Positions 1 to 11,550 of a stretch of 64,000 nucleotides of DNA are shown here, in pieces. The notes under the pieces were generated by a model. The model did no database searches and was not told the DNA's origin. It was given only the letters and a program-made list of their open reading frames with translations. Origin of the DNA: Deroplatys truncata (taxonomy: Eukaryota; Arthropoda; Insecta; Mantodea; Mantidae); contig CM060980.1 of NCBI GenBank assembly GCA_030765065.1, positions 57,272,364 through 57,336,363 of the forward strand, read 5' to 3'. The first letter of the stretch is position 1, and every line of letters starts with the position of its first letter. The position numbers and the translations under genes are program-made.

Positions 1-879
1 TGAACCTCCTTTTTTTTCTTTCTTTGCAAGCTTCATTAATCACAAAGAAAGTAGAAAACTCTGCTATCCTTTGGCAACTAAGCAGAATCTGCACAGAGCT
101 TACTTACTGCTGTAGCATTACTACACCAGAAACATTTCTGAGGTACAGTCTTAGTGCCTATAAACAATTTTATGTTAAAAATAGTTCGCAGTTATGGGTT
201 AGCATAACCACAATTTCTGTTTAAATTTGAATCTAAAACAATGAACAGAAACAAATCAGTATCATTATTTCTCTGCATTCACACTAATAATCAGACAATT
301 GAAAAGTGTAGTGTTTCAAAAATTATGAACTCTGAATTTCAGTTCACTATTACTCTAAACGTTTCTGCTAGAATACGCTGAGAATGTTGTCAGTTCTGAG
401 GGTAATTTTAGAAATGGCTGTTTTAATTTTCATATAGATCCCGTGGTTTCGTTTTAAAAGAATAAAGCAGTAAACATTTTTTTTTAAATTTAGGCATTCA
501 TTCTTTGGAATGAAGTTAAGTTAGAAGTAATTTTTTCATAAATTTTTTAAATATTATTTGTAAGTTTCAACTAGAAGATTAAATTTCAGCGTACTCGGAG
601 GCTTTCTTTAAAATGTATATGTGCGAATAAAAGACTTTTTGATCTAAAATTTTCAATATCAAATAAGAGATTTCCAAAAATCTTGTCCTAATATGTAATA
701 ATGGCCCACTATCATCGATTATGTACAGTAAGTGGTCGTGCAGAATGTCATAATTCTAACTTTATAGTCCGAGAAATGTGCTCATTTTACCTAAAAATAA
801 TACTGGTTAAATTATTTCATGAAAACACTTGAAACGACACCCAAACTTTTAAAGGTGTTTAATCATAAGACACATTAGA
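1..879. other. AT-rich DNA without recognisable features
   Basis: I see no coding sequence, RNA gene or repeat here that I can name. The stretch is AT-rich with short homopolymer runs. The one open frame near the left end (66 codons) has no recognisable motif and looks like chance. Confidence 0.6.
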
Positions 880-2105
880 TACACTATGTGATCAAAAGTA
901 TCCGGACACTCCCACAAACATACGTTTTTCATCTTAGGTGCTTTGTGCTGCCACCTATTGCCTGGTACTCATTATCCGCGACCTCAGTAGTCATTAGACA
1001 TCGTGAAACAGCAGAATGGGACGCTCTGTGCAACTCACGGATTTCGAACGTGGTCAGGTGATTGAGTGTCACTTGTGTCAGAAGTCTGTACGCGAGATTT
1101 CCACCCTCCTAAATATCCCTAGGTCCACTGTTTCTGATGTGATAGTGAACTGGAAATGTGAAGGAACATGTACAGCACAAAAGCGTACAGGCCGACCTCG
1201 TCTGTTGACTGGCAGAGACCGCCGACATTTGAAGAGGGTCTAAAGAGTAATAGGCAGACATCTATCCAGACCATCACACAGGAATTCCAAACTGCATCAG
1301 GATCCACACAGTTAGGCGTGAGGTGAGAAACCTTGGATTCCATGGTCGAAAGGCTGCTCATAAGCCACACATCACTCAGGAAAATGCCAAACGACGCCTC
1401 GCTTGGTGTAAGGAGCGTCAACATTACACGATTGAACAGTGGCAAAACGTTGCGTGGAGTGACGAATCACGGTACACAATGTGACGATCCGATGGCAGGG
1501 TGTGGGTATGGCGAATGTCTGGTGAATGGCATTTATCAGCGTGTGTACTGCCAACAGTGAAATTCGGAGGTGGTTGTATTATGGTGTGGTCGTGTTTTTC
1601 CTTGCACCCCTTGTTGTTTTGCGTGGCACGATCACAGCGCAGATCTACATTGATATTTTAAGCACCTTCTTGTTTCCCACTGTTGAAGAGCAATTTGGGG
1701 ATGGCGGTTGTATCTTTCAACACGATCGAGCACCTGTTCATACTGCACGGGCTGTGGCGGAGTGGTTACACGACATAACATCCCTGTAATGGACTGACCT
1801 ACACTGACTCCTGACTTGAATCCTATAGAACACCTTTTGGATGTTTTGGAACGCCGACTTCGTGCCAGATCTCACCGACCTACATCAATACCTCTCCTCA
1901 GTTCCGCACTCCGTGAAGAATGGCCTACCGCTCCCCAAGAAACCTTCCAGCACCTGATTGAAGGTATGCCTGCGGAGTGAACGCTGTCATCAAGGCTAAG
2001 GGTGGGCTAACACCATATTGACTTCCAGCATTACCGATGGAGGATGCCACGAACTTGTACGTCATTTTCAGCCAGGTATCCGGATACTTTTGATCATATA
2101 GTGTA
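880..2105 (+). mobile_element. Tc1-like DNA transposon, both termini present
   Basis: The left end reads TACACTATGTGATCAAAAGT and goes on into ATCCGGA. The right end is its near-perfect inverted copy (about one mismatch in 27), closing at 2105. Each end sits on a TA dinucleotide, the target site of the Tc1/mariner superfamily. The total of about 1.23 kb is the usual size for an element with one transposase gene. The well-kept termini mean it could still be mobilised in trans if a matching transposase exists, but its own gene is broken. Confidence 0.9.
1016..2004 (+). pseudogene. Tc1-like transposase, frameshifted
   Basis: The gene would encode a DDE transposase that binds the element's terminal repeats and cuts and pastes the element. 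The first 75 codons from the ATG at 1016 form a paired-like helix-turn-helix (ISTLLNIPRSTVSDVI) followed by a GRPR linker and then a stop. Later pieces lie in different frames. The first catalytic Asp is in WSDESRY (codon 1461-1463), then GGCIMVWSCF, then the second Asp in QHDRAPVHT (1724-1726) and the Glu in LNPIEHL (1828-1830). The three catalytic codons fall in three different frames. The second Asp and the Glu are 104 nt apart, one base short of the 105 expected for DD34E spacing. At least two further stops are present. It is clearly non-functional. Confidence 0.9.
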
Positions 2106-2159
2106 CATTAGTGTTTATATTCTCTTGTACGGAAAACATTGAAGAATATTTTGAATGAA

Positions 2160-2570
2160 GGTAAAGATAAAGAAAGGTACATATTAGAAGGGCCTCCGAA
2201 ATCGGGACAGAGCACCGCAAGTTGGCCACAATGGTCCTTTTTGCTTCAAACATACCCCGAGGAGGGAGGAATGAGGGGAGAGACCCGAAGTGCGACCAGA
2301 TTCAGAAGACGACGTGCGCAAACATGGATGTGATCCCTAACATTTCTAGTTCGAACGCCGCCCAAGTCCTCACACAAGCCTCTGCACCTTGGAGGTTCCT
2401 TGCAGGGAAGCCTGATCCAAGGGCACTCGGAGGCGGGACCTAACTGAGCAGTCCGACCGACGCTAGGGAGAAACTCTCACAAAGCGCACCTTCACCGCAC
2501 AGCCACATCTCGCCGAACGCCTCGTCTGGTCCTTCAACCCTGAAACAGACGATTATAAGAATAATGGGCA
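2160..2570 (-). repeat. SINE relic, family S2, truncated
   Basis: It aligns by eye to the minus-strand SINEs near 18.7, 37.5 and 53.4 kb. Shared blocks include agagcaccgcaagttggcca, a block about GAGGGAGGAATGAGGGGAGAGACC, and the 'tggtcct..aaccctgaaacaga' block near 2535. Read on the minus strand, the tRNA-like head is missing. The left edge shows the 'ggtaaagataaagaaaggta' pattern that matches the short (ACCTTT)n tail of the family. Confidence 0.7.
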
Positions 2571-4375
2571 AATGAAAATAAAGTGTAAAATTTAAGTGTA
2601 TACAATTTCATTTAACAATCATAATTTAAAAAAACAATTTAATTTATTTCTAGAAAAATAATACATAACATATATATTACTAATTTCTAGCACCACTCTG
2701 AATGATAAAATTGCTGCTTGGGGAGATTCCTCACAAATAAATGCAGATGGCATGCAGAAATATAGAAAAAATGCAACATTATAAAAATAATTAAGAAAGT
2801 ATGTATTATGACAATAAAAGCGATGTGATATAACATTAATTTTAAATTATAAAGGGTAATTTAGTTATGCAGATTCTTTAGTAACTAACACTCGGATTTG
2901 AAAAAGAAGAAGGGATATTGTACTTCAGCCATACTTATAATAAGAAACAAATAACGCTAATACAATTGTTATTAGGTATATAAAAACTTTTCGCTGTGGG
3001 AATGTCTTCCAGATAATGCCTTTAAAGGTGTTTTGTAATTTAAAAATATCGTAGTGTTGCAAATCTGTTTTTTTTATCGTTGCATTGCGTAACTCTGGAC
3101 CAAGATTCTTAATGACGTTACACATGCAATTGCTTTGTTTTATTTATTTTAAATGCGCACAGTTGCCTGAATAGACGCGTCCAATCCTAATGCATATTTA
3201 ATGCTATTGTTATTATTTTAGAACTTTTATACAATTTTCTTACAAACGTTTTAATAATCTCCATTGTATTTTAGAACGCGAAGAGACTAATTATGGAGAA
3301 ACCAATTTGTACCATCCAAATGGCTGCAGTTATCTAGAGACATAATTAAGATAATACTTCTGTAAACTAGAAATACAATGGAGATAAAAATGATCGTTGA
3401 ATTACTGGGGAAAATTAGTGAAAAGTGGAAAAGAAAGTTTTCAAAATCTTAAAACTGTAAATTGTCAAGGATGCCTATCTAAATAAATCATAGCCGCTAT
3501 AAAATGAAGTTTGAGGTACCATGTATAAAAAAACCCGGTTTTGGGTATATTTATGCCAGCGGCAACTCAATGTATATAATTTTTTTAGATAAATGTATAG
3601 AGTAACAACTAATAGTGTGTATCATTGTGATCACACATTTTTTTGTATTAAATGTAAAGTTACAGAAGCTGAAATTAAATTCATTCATTCACATTAACTT
3701 ATTCTAGATAATTTTAAGACATTTTTAGAACACTAAACATGAAACGGAACTCGGTTTCAAGCCTTAATGTAATATTTAGATTTATTGGAAATCGGTTTTG
3801 ATTTATTGCTAAAATAATTAATTTTTTTCGAAGTTTATGAATTTTGACAACTTTAGTGTGAATGTTTGCTTTTATTGTTAAATTAAAGACATGTACTCTA
3901 AACGTTTAAACGAGCTGTTGGTTTATTTAACTCTGTAGTTTTCATGCATTGGCAGGTAGCACTTCTTAATTAATTTTATTGTTCCTAATGAATATATGCC
4001 TTTAGCTTTATTACAAAGCAAGTATCGAACGCTTCATGACAAAATCCACCTTGAAATTTCGGTTACAAGTGCGATTCTTCACAAAAAGTCTGCATGTAAA
4101 AAATTATCTGCTCGTTTTTATTGTAAAGCTTTGAAATCGAGCCCCACATAAGCCATGTACGTATGCTATAGGAAAGCAATACTTACATTGACTGACTGAA
4201 GCGGACATCCCTGACTACTCATTGGCAAGCGAGAGGGAGTGATTCATGATACCTACGTAGACAGCTTAAGACAGCACTTCAGTCCAGGGTTGTCCACCTG
4301 CGTCACTATTACACTACCTTTGCAACATACCAACTTCAATATCTAGACTTTGCAATTGAAATAGGCAGCTACTGT
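2571..4375. other. AT-rich DNA, one inverted repeat
   Basis: No coding sequence or known repeat is recognised. The only structure I see is a perfect 15-bp inverted repeat at 3257-3271 and 3371-3385, listed separately. Confidence 0.55.
3257..3385. repeat. Inverted repeat, 15-bp arms
   Basis: The left arm ATCTCCATTGTATTT (3257-3271) is the exact reverse complement of AAATACAATGGAGAT (3371-3385). The arms enclose about 100 bp. This may be a small foldback or MITE-type element, or chance. No other copy was noticed in the window. Confidence 0.5.
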
Positions 4376-4424
4376 TTTCTTTCTTTCTTTCTTTTTTCTT
4401 TCTTTCTTTCTTTCTTTCTTTCTT
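4376..4424 (+). repeat. (CTTT)n microsatellite
   Basis: About 49 bp of CTTT repeats with one interruption by a T run. Confidence 0.9.
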
Positions 4425-5022
4425 AATATAGCTCATATGCCCATTCTTGCAGCACACGGTAACGCAGGCGATGGGCATTGATGATACATGAAATGAAATT
4501 ATAATTGCGGAAGGAAATTTGGAAGGAAATGTTCCAGACCAAGTTTAGGGTGCCTCCCCGGCATTTTCTAGTTATTAGCGCCGAGAACCTGAAAAAAATA
4601 GAGTCGAAGAGGACTGTCCTGTCGACATTTGAACCGCAGACCTTCCGTTTACGAGCCTGGATCTTAGCTATCTCAGCTCTCTATCGTGAAAGGTTTGATA
4701 CTTACTTATATTGGCGACTTTAACTACTTTCTTACCACGGGCATAGCAGATAGAGAAGGTATTGCATTCCACCCAACAATTCGATACCTAGATTTACCGA
4801 GATTTTTTACTCAAAAATGTTTTGAGGCGCCAGGAATAAAAATAATTTTTAAATAAAGATCCGGGTATATAACTAAATACCAAACCTTATATTTAGATTC
4901 AGTACCTTCCAAAGATCCAACACAAACATTTTCAAGAAAGCCCCCTACCCCAAACTACCCTTTACATGGACGATTTTTGAAATTGTTTATTTTCTAAAAA
5001 TGACTAACGATTTTGATTAAAA

Positions 5023-6193
5023 CCTTGGCAGTCCAAGAAGTACCAGACCTGATGTATGGATAGTAATTGTTGTTTCAAACGAACGATGGTAGAAAGTACC
5101 AACCTCATAAAGCTTAAGTCTGAAGTTTGATGATGCTATCTCGTGTAGTAATTGTTTAGCAGCCATCAATAGTGAACACTATCAGCAAATGTGTAAACAT
5201 GGATAAAGCTGGCGTTATGTGGTACAGTACTTTAATTTGAAAGGTCTTAGTTCAACTAATATTAAAGCTGAGCTAGTGCTTCTATTCTGGGGGTGTCGGC
5301 TCCTTCGTTTACAACAGTAAAATATTGGGTCACAGAACTTAAGCGAGGCTGTAGGTGCTGCCAAGACGAACATCGCAATGGTGGACCAAATGAGGTGACC
5401 ACGCCAGAAATTGTGAGGAAAATCCACAAAGTGGTATTGGATGGGCATCGACTGAGTGCGGGAGTTAGCAGACATCGTAGACATTTCAAAAAGTGCTGTA
5501 CATCGTATACTGACTGAAAATTTAGACATGAGAAAGCTATGCGCAAGATGGGTGCTGCGTTTACTCAGAATGAAACAAAAGCAGCATCGTGAAGATGTTC
5601 CACTCGAGTGTTTGGCAATGTTTTGCTGCAATAAAGCACACACCTGAGACGAAGGAACAGTCAAAATAGTGGATTGAAAGGGGAAAATCGGCTCCAGTTC
5701 CATTTGCAGGCAAGGTCATGGCGTCAGCTTTTTGGAATGTGTGTGGAATAATTTTCAGTGATTATCGACAAAAAGGAAAGCAATCAATGGCGAGTGTTAT
5801 GCAAACTTATTGCAGCATTTGAAGATTAAATAAAGCAAAAACGGCGGCATTTATTGGAAAAGAAACTTTTGTTTTACCAAGGCAATGCACCAATTCACAC
5901 ATCCATTATTGCCATGGTCAAAATCAATGAGTTAAAGTTCAAATTGCTTCCTCATGCACCCATCTTTGCCATCATTTAGCCATCTTTGATTATTTTCTTA
6001 AGTTGAAGAAAAAACTGCTTGGTGCTAAACGTTTTGCCAACAGTGAAGGGATGGAGTCTGCCGTTGATGGCTATTTTGCAGAACTCGATGGTTCTCAGTA
6101 TAAACAGGGTATCGAAGCGATTGAACACCGCTGGGAAAAGTGTATCGTGTTGAAAGGAGCCTATGTAGAGAAATAAAGATGTACCCAGAAGAA
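5023..6193 (+). mobile_element. Mariner-family transposon inserted in A1
   Basis: The borders are inferred from where family A sequence breaks off (5022) and resumes (6194). The length of about 1.17 kb fits a mariner. Terminal inverted repeats are too decayed to identify by eye, so the exact ends and the TA duplication are uncertain. Confidence 0.75.
5200..6176 (+). pseudogene. Mariner transposase, decayed
   Basis: The gene would encode a DDD-type mariner transposase. Recognisable pieces occur in several frames. They include SAPSFTTVKYWVTELKRG and QDEHRNGGPNEVTTPEIV in one frame, then VRELADIVDISKSAVHRIL with LDMRKLCARWVLRLL in another (the second helix-turn-helix). Later come EQSK near the centre, AGKVMASAFWNV, and the C-terminal ELDGSQYKQGIEAIEHRWEKC. 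The region expected to carry the first catalytic Asp seems deleted. The second, expected in a QDNAP context, reads QGNAP because codon 5881-5883 is GGC. The third is displaced by a frameshift near 5985. Stops and frameshifts are numerous, so it is inactive. Confidence 0.88.
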
Positions 6194-6690
6194 CCATATA
6201 TTAAAGATGTTTACATGACAAATAAAACTATCTTGAATTTTTTGGGAGCTGCCTATGAAGTGCTGTTCATTCGGAAGATATTTTGTATAATCGATAGACG
6301 AAAACATGTCACAAAAAATGTATATCTCTTTATAACACACAACTTACTTCAAATACTTTTTGTGGCATAAGCCATTTCAGAGATATCCGTTATTGATGGT
6401 TCGAATTGTTCAATACTTATCCTTTTCAAGTCCGTTGATCTTCACTTGTTTCTGGCGTTTGTATGGAAAGAGTATGGAATTTTAAGGCCAGCGTATAGCG
6501 TCCAGTTCTTAAACATTTGACTACCGTTGTTCTCTTTGTATCTACAACGAAAGGTGTAATGCAACTATTTCTGCAAAGGTTTATCTCGATTAAAATTAAG
6601 TAGATAACTTTTTAAGAATAGTTTTTATGCCCATTAATAAATTACAGAGGGTAGAGAAAGTCATGTGAATATAACACATTAGATTTTTTT

Positions 6691-7813
6691 AAACAATTGC
6701 AGACTTTGGTAACTCCCTTTGTTTTAGATTTAAAAATGAGAACGCATATTCTGTTATTACTCGCACATGCATATTTTCATTCCTGGGAGGGTGATGAATG
6801 ATGGTAAGAAATATTATCCCCAGCCGATAATTCACCCCGGGACATCGGACTTATAAGCCAGAAAGTTGACCACGACATATCTTGAAATAAAGTAAATTAT
6901 TACGACATAAAATAAGCAAATAGTCACATTCCGCTTTGCTAATTGTTTTAAGCTCTATGGAATGAAGTGCTACAGCGCATGCACATAGCTAACAAATTTG
7001 TATACAACTTCGTGTTCTGATGATAAAATATTACGAGCAACACAAATGACTGGTAGGTAATTTTGTCCTAATTGAATATGAAAATCAATTACAGTAATTA
7101 CTTTCGTAATTTAGGGTATGCAAATTCCAATTGTTTTAGTTGATGAAATTTGTTACAATGCTTGAGTAGGTGTACATTGATCGATGTAATTTCATGTAAC
7201 CGTGTCCAATTTTTGAAAAGTTCATCCTTCATTATCGAAAGGTCTGGAAGTTTTTACCTTCCGTAAATGGCACTAAGCGTCTATCATTTCAGCCATTTCT
7301 CTAAGTACAGCAGTTGTTGGCAAATGAGAAAATGGCATGCATTAAGCAGCCTTCATTTGTTTACGCTTTATGCGGTACGCTTTACCAATAAGATAAAGGC
7401 TACCATATACATTAAATGTTTACGGTCCGTAATAAATTACATTTTATGTAACATCAACACAACAACGGAAAAGCTCACTCAGAGAGTAAATTATAGAGAC
7501 AAACATTACTCTGCGAGTAATTCGAAAACGTTTTAAATCGCTAATAACATATCATTGCAGGGAGGTATGCTCCGGGCTATAGGAGTTAAATTGCTCTGCT
7601 GTTATATGCAATATTTTAACTTACCCATCCCATTCGGCAAGGCTAACTCAGTGATCAACATTGCGTCAGCAATGGAGCGACAAACATGTACAGAAGCATT
7701 TTGTTGACGAATCTGCAATTGTGTGCTTTCACATATATTAAATAGAGTTTCCAATTTAATGTAGGAATAGGAATTCATCAATAGACTATCTATATTAAAA
7801 TTATAAAGAAAAA
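6691..7813. other. AT-rich DNA with a weak SINE-like trace
   Basis: No gene is seen. Around 6760-6870, minus strand, 'gtcccggggtgaattatcggctggggataat' and 'catcattcatcaccctcccaggaatg' resemble the tRNA-headed repeats near 33.7 and 41.65 kb, so a decayed SINE is possible. The rest is featureless. Confidence 0.4.
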
Positions 7814-8657
7814 TCTTATGTGTTACACTCACATGACTTTCTCTACTCTTGTACAAACTATTTTTACAAACGCTTATTCTCCATCAACTTCATGTTAATC
7901 GAGATATGGAAATGTTAATCTTATTGCTAATTTTCTTGTAGATGCAAGGGGAATTGGTAGGCTTAAGCGATAGTCAAATATTTTAAGAGCTGGTTGCTAT
8001 GTGGAGTATTCCATTCTCTTTGCATTACCAGGACAAAAAAATGAATAACGAATTTGAGAAAAAGTGTAAGTATTGGAAAATTTAAGGGAATAACAAGCAA
8101 TATCTCGAAAATGGTTCACTCAAAAAAAATGTATATGATATAAGTTGTGTATTTTAACGCGATTTACAGTTTTTGTAAAGTAAAATTTTGTCTATCTCTT
8201 ATGGTTTACCAGTTACGCAAAAGTCATTCACAATGAAGAATACTTTTGGAGACATTCCCAGAAAATTCAAGACATACATTTTATTTATCATAAAGATATC
8301 TTAAATGTATGATATTTTAATCAAAATCGTTAGAGCCAGTTTTGAGAAAATTAAAATTTTCAAAAAAATGTTCAATGTAAAAGGTAATCTGGGGTGGGGG
8401 GATTTTCTTCAAAACCTTTGTGTCGCATCTCTGGAAGATACTGAACCTAAATACCAAGTTTGGTGTTTATCGAGTGTTCGTTTATTAGTTATGCTTTTCA
8501 CAGACACACAGACACACACACACGGACATGTTTCCAAAAATGTTTTTTTGGATTCAGGGGGTCCCAAAACATGTATTTCCGGTGAAATCTCGGTATCAAA
8601 TTTTTGGGTGGAATACAATACTTTCCCTACTTACTATATGTAGTAGAGAAAGTAAAA
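7814..8657 (+). mobile_element. Repeat family A, copy A2
   Basis: Full-length copy. It begins TCTTATGTGTTACACTCACA after an A-run and carries the left subterminal repeat ACTTTCTCTAC near 7837. A short CA microsatellite lies at 8506-8521. It ends with the hairpin CTACTTACTATATGTAGTAG followed by GAGAAAGTAAAA. An open frame of 112 codons (8305-8643) resembles those of A3 and A10 but is frameshifted relative to them near 8472. The frame is probably a by-product of nucleotide similarity. Confidence 0.85.
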
Positions 8658-8719
8658 CACTCGTATGTGTAGGCTGATCTCAAAAATCACTCAAACGATT
8701 TTGATAACTCAAATATTAG

Positions 8720-10510
8720 TATAAACTTTGGAAAATATTGCACAGTCTTTCAGGCAGAACTATTTGCTATCCTGAACTGTACTCTAAGAGCTCTTGAGAA
8801 AGGTTACTATGGCAAATAATTTACATCTTCACAGGCAGTCTAAATAGTTTAAAAGCACTTTCCTCAGACCGGGCTAAATCAAAGCTGGTATGAGAATGCA
8901 TAATAGTCCGTGCCGGTGCATCAGGGCATCTATGGAGTTGAAAAAGCCGATCAGCTGGCTACAAGAGGTACTAAAATATACGCTATGAACCTGTGATTGG
9001 AATCAGTACACTGAAGAAATATTTTTATATTAGCTCCACGAATGGAAGCCAATTTGAGAGAGATAGTTTGTTGCTGCTACGTATGGAAAGTCAGTTTGAG
9101 GATAGTATACTATATTTCAACTGTTGGGGAGCCGAACGTGTAGTAGTTGCAACCCACGTATAGTAAACAGTTTCCGGTATCCTTCGCCCCAAATGTATTT
9201 TCAGGTGGCCTTTGCCCCAAGTTTAAAAAAAATTAACTTTGTAATTTGATTTTTTCTTTAAGTACTAAATATTTATGTTTGCCTCGGCTGCGTCAGTATT
9301 ATTGTTAGAGACATGGAAGTCTTGGCTGGGCGTGATGCGACAAGAATGTAGGCTTACGCAGATTTTTAAGTTTTAATTCACTCCTTTTTATTAATCCTTG
9401 ACACAAATTAAATAGCACCTCACTGATATCAGAGCTGTGAGATTTTTTAATTAATTAATTAATTATACCTTTTAACACGTAAACTTATTTTTCGTCTCAC
9501 ACGAATACGTATCATATTTCTCGAGGACGCATCAGCATCCAGTTACAAACACTGTCCGCAGGCAACACGTCTGGTTATGAGCACTGTTTGGTGGCAACTG
9601 AATTGATTTCAACCGTCTAAACTTGTAAATTTCTGTATTTCAAGTCTCTGATTGGCTAATCCTACTCCAATAGAATACCTGCATTTAACTAAAGCTTTTT
9701 TCTGGTTATTGATTGGCTATTTTTAAACAGTTTCAAAATTTACATTATTGCTGCTCTAATAATGACTTGTAGCATTTAAACTTTCAAATTCATTATTGCC
9801 TCAATGTTACCTCATTGTTACCTCGTTGTTAGCAACTTTTAACTTATTATTCTCATAGCTCCTACATTCTTAAATTACGTAATGCATTCACATAACATTA
9901 TTGAACATGTTTACAAGAATATAAGCATATGAAATATGTTACATACATTTTACAAATTATTACATACACATATTGCTTCAAGGCGGGCTGTTATTGAATT
10001 TACATATTATATAATTTGACTGAAATCATTTAAGTGTTAAAACTACTGCCTCAACACGTAATGGTAAAACCTCGGCAAAAGCGTGGATTAGGGATGCACA
10101 CCAACTCAGGTGGACAAAGACAATCTCTCCTGAGATTGGATAGAACAGGAATAAGGTAGTTGCATTGATTGTCAGTTCAGGAAACATCTACGTAAAGTAG
10201 GCTTCTACAAAGATGAACCTATTTGTAGAATTGCAAAGAGGATGAGGAAACTGCCTGTCTTTGACTGTCCATTCCTGACAAGAAAGAGACTTACTCTTTC
10301 TATAATCAGGGAATATCTAGGAAAGGATACTCATTGGAACCAAGATACTTTGGGAAATAATGAGTCATCCTTTCCGAAGAGGTTGCACAATAAGCCTTTT
10401 AGGCTGACTTGCAGGAGGTTGACAATTCCAACAAAAAACCCCTTGTTATCTATCTTGATAATTCTTTCATCACTGAAAACCTCAATGCTTCTGACGGATA
10501 TGGGACTCTA
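8720..10510 (+). pseudogene. LINE relic with RNase H, split by an LTR
   Basis: This is the 3' part of a non-LTR retrotransposon ORF2 whose protein would reverse transcribe the element. From about 8749 the frame reads FQAELFAILNCTLRALEKG, the start of an RNase H domain with its Glu. The next part contains stops. Near 8935 comes HQGIYGVEKADQLATRGTK, the His-Asp end of the domain. An LTR interrupts at about 9097-10053. After it, from about 10160, a C-terminal segment resembles a cysteine-containing tail: FRKHLRKVGFYKDEPICR, then VFDCPFLTRKR. A 3' UTR follows. Stops and frameshifts are frequent, so it is dead. The clade is uncertain (Jockey/R1/Loa-type with RNase H). Confidence 0.75.
9097..10053 (-). 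mobile_element. LTR of retrotransposon family L, copy L1
   Basis: Read on the minus strand the copy starts TGAGGCAGTAGTTTTAACAC and ends near TATACTATCCTCA. It matches copies at 23.2, 27.2 and 51.1 kb over its length, including the 'tgttggggagccgaac' and 'ggctgcgtcagtatt' blocks. No internal retrotransposon sequence is recognised on either side, so it behaves as a solo LTR within the LINE. I cannot see a convincing target-site duplication here, so the low-coordinate end is approximate. Confidence 0.75.
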
Positions 10511-10648
10511 AACACCTTCTAATTTCATTTCATAAATTAATAAAACATTAAAAAGTATTTGTAAAGCTCTTTTACTTGAATACGAACAAATTGAAGTCAT
10601 AAAAGAACATGCTTGCGAAGACGTTCGCAACACTACACATTTTAAAAA

Positions 10649-11506
10649 TCTGATGTGTTACACTCACATGACTTTCCCTACTCCTGTACAAACTATTTTT
10701 ACAAACGCTTATTCTGCATATGCTTCATATTAATGGAGATATCGAGATGTCAATCTTATTGATAATTTTCTTGTAGATGCAAGGGGAATATGGTAGGTTT
10801 TAAGCGATAGTCAAATCTTTTAACGCTGGTTGCTATGTGGAGTATTCCATTCTCTTTGCATGTCCAGGACATAAAAAAAATGAATAATGAATTTGAAAAA
10901 AAGTATAAGTATTGGAAAATTTAAGGGAATAACAAGCAATATCTCGCAAATGGTTCACTCAACAAAAGAAATGTATATGACATAAATTGTGTATTTTAAC
11001 GCGATCTAGATTTTTTGTGTAGTAAAATTTTGTCTATCTCTTATGGTTTACCAGTTATGAAAAAGTCGTTCATAATGAAGAATACTTTTGGAGACATTCC
11101 CAGAAAATTCGAGATATACATTTCATTTCGCATGATATTATCTTAAACATATGATATTTTCATCAAAATCGTTAGAGCCATTTTTGAGAAAATTAAAATT
11201 TTCGAAAAATGTTCCATGTAAAGGGTAGTCTGGGGTGGGGGGATTTTCTTGAAAACCTTCGTGTCGCATCTCTGAAAGATACTGAACCTAAATACCAGGT
11301 TTGGTGTTTATCCGACTCTTCCTTTTTGAGTTATGCTGTTCACAGACAGACACACAGACAGACACACACACGGACATGTTTCCAAAAATGCTTTTTTTGG
11401 ATTCAGGGAGTCTCAAAACATGTATTTCCGGTGAAATCTCGGTATCGAAATTTTGGGTGGAATACAATACTTCCCCTACTTTCTATTCGTAGTAGAGAAA
11501 GTAAAA
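10649..11506 (+). mobile_element. Repeat family A, copy A3
   Basis: Full-length, well-kept copy. It starts TCTGATGTGTTACACTCACA and ends GTAGTAGAGAAAGTAAAA, with an (ACAG/CA)n tract at 11341-11371. The 110-codon frame at 11209-11541 begins MFHVKGSLGWGDFLENLRVA. The same start occurs in A10 at 47262. The function of that frame, if any, is unknown. Confidence 0.88.
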
Positions 11507-11550
11507 ATCAGTTCCTAGGAGACTCAACATTAGTTAATTAATAGTTAATC

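Larger units (their letters stand above)
4722..6690 (-). mobile_element. Repeat family A, copy A1, split by a mariner
   Basis: The copy reads on the minus strand. Left part 4722-5022 holds the family's 3' half (ATTCGATAC block, 'ttttgaggcgcc', 'ttcaagaaagccccctacccc', 'ctttacatgg'). Right part 6194-6690 holds the 5' half, ending in GTAGAGAAAGTCATGTGAAT. Joining the parts across the mariner restores the pattern seen intact in other copies (gattttgattaaaata-ccatat). No long CA microsatellite is left in this copy. Confidence 0.8.

Noticed and set aside
8305..8643. Several family A frames of 60-112 codons as host genes
   Set aside because: They recur only inside the repeat, run through the CA tract as Thr-His repeats, and overlap frames on the other strand.
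9041..9056. Second primer-binding site next to LTR copy L1
   Set aside because: The 'aagccaatttgag' pattern looked like a reversed primer site, but the segment reads better as LINE coding sequence continuing to the LTR border.
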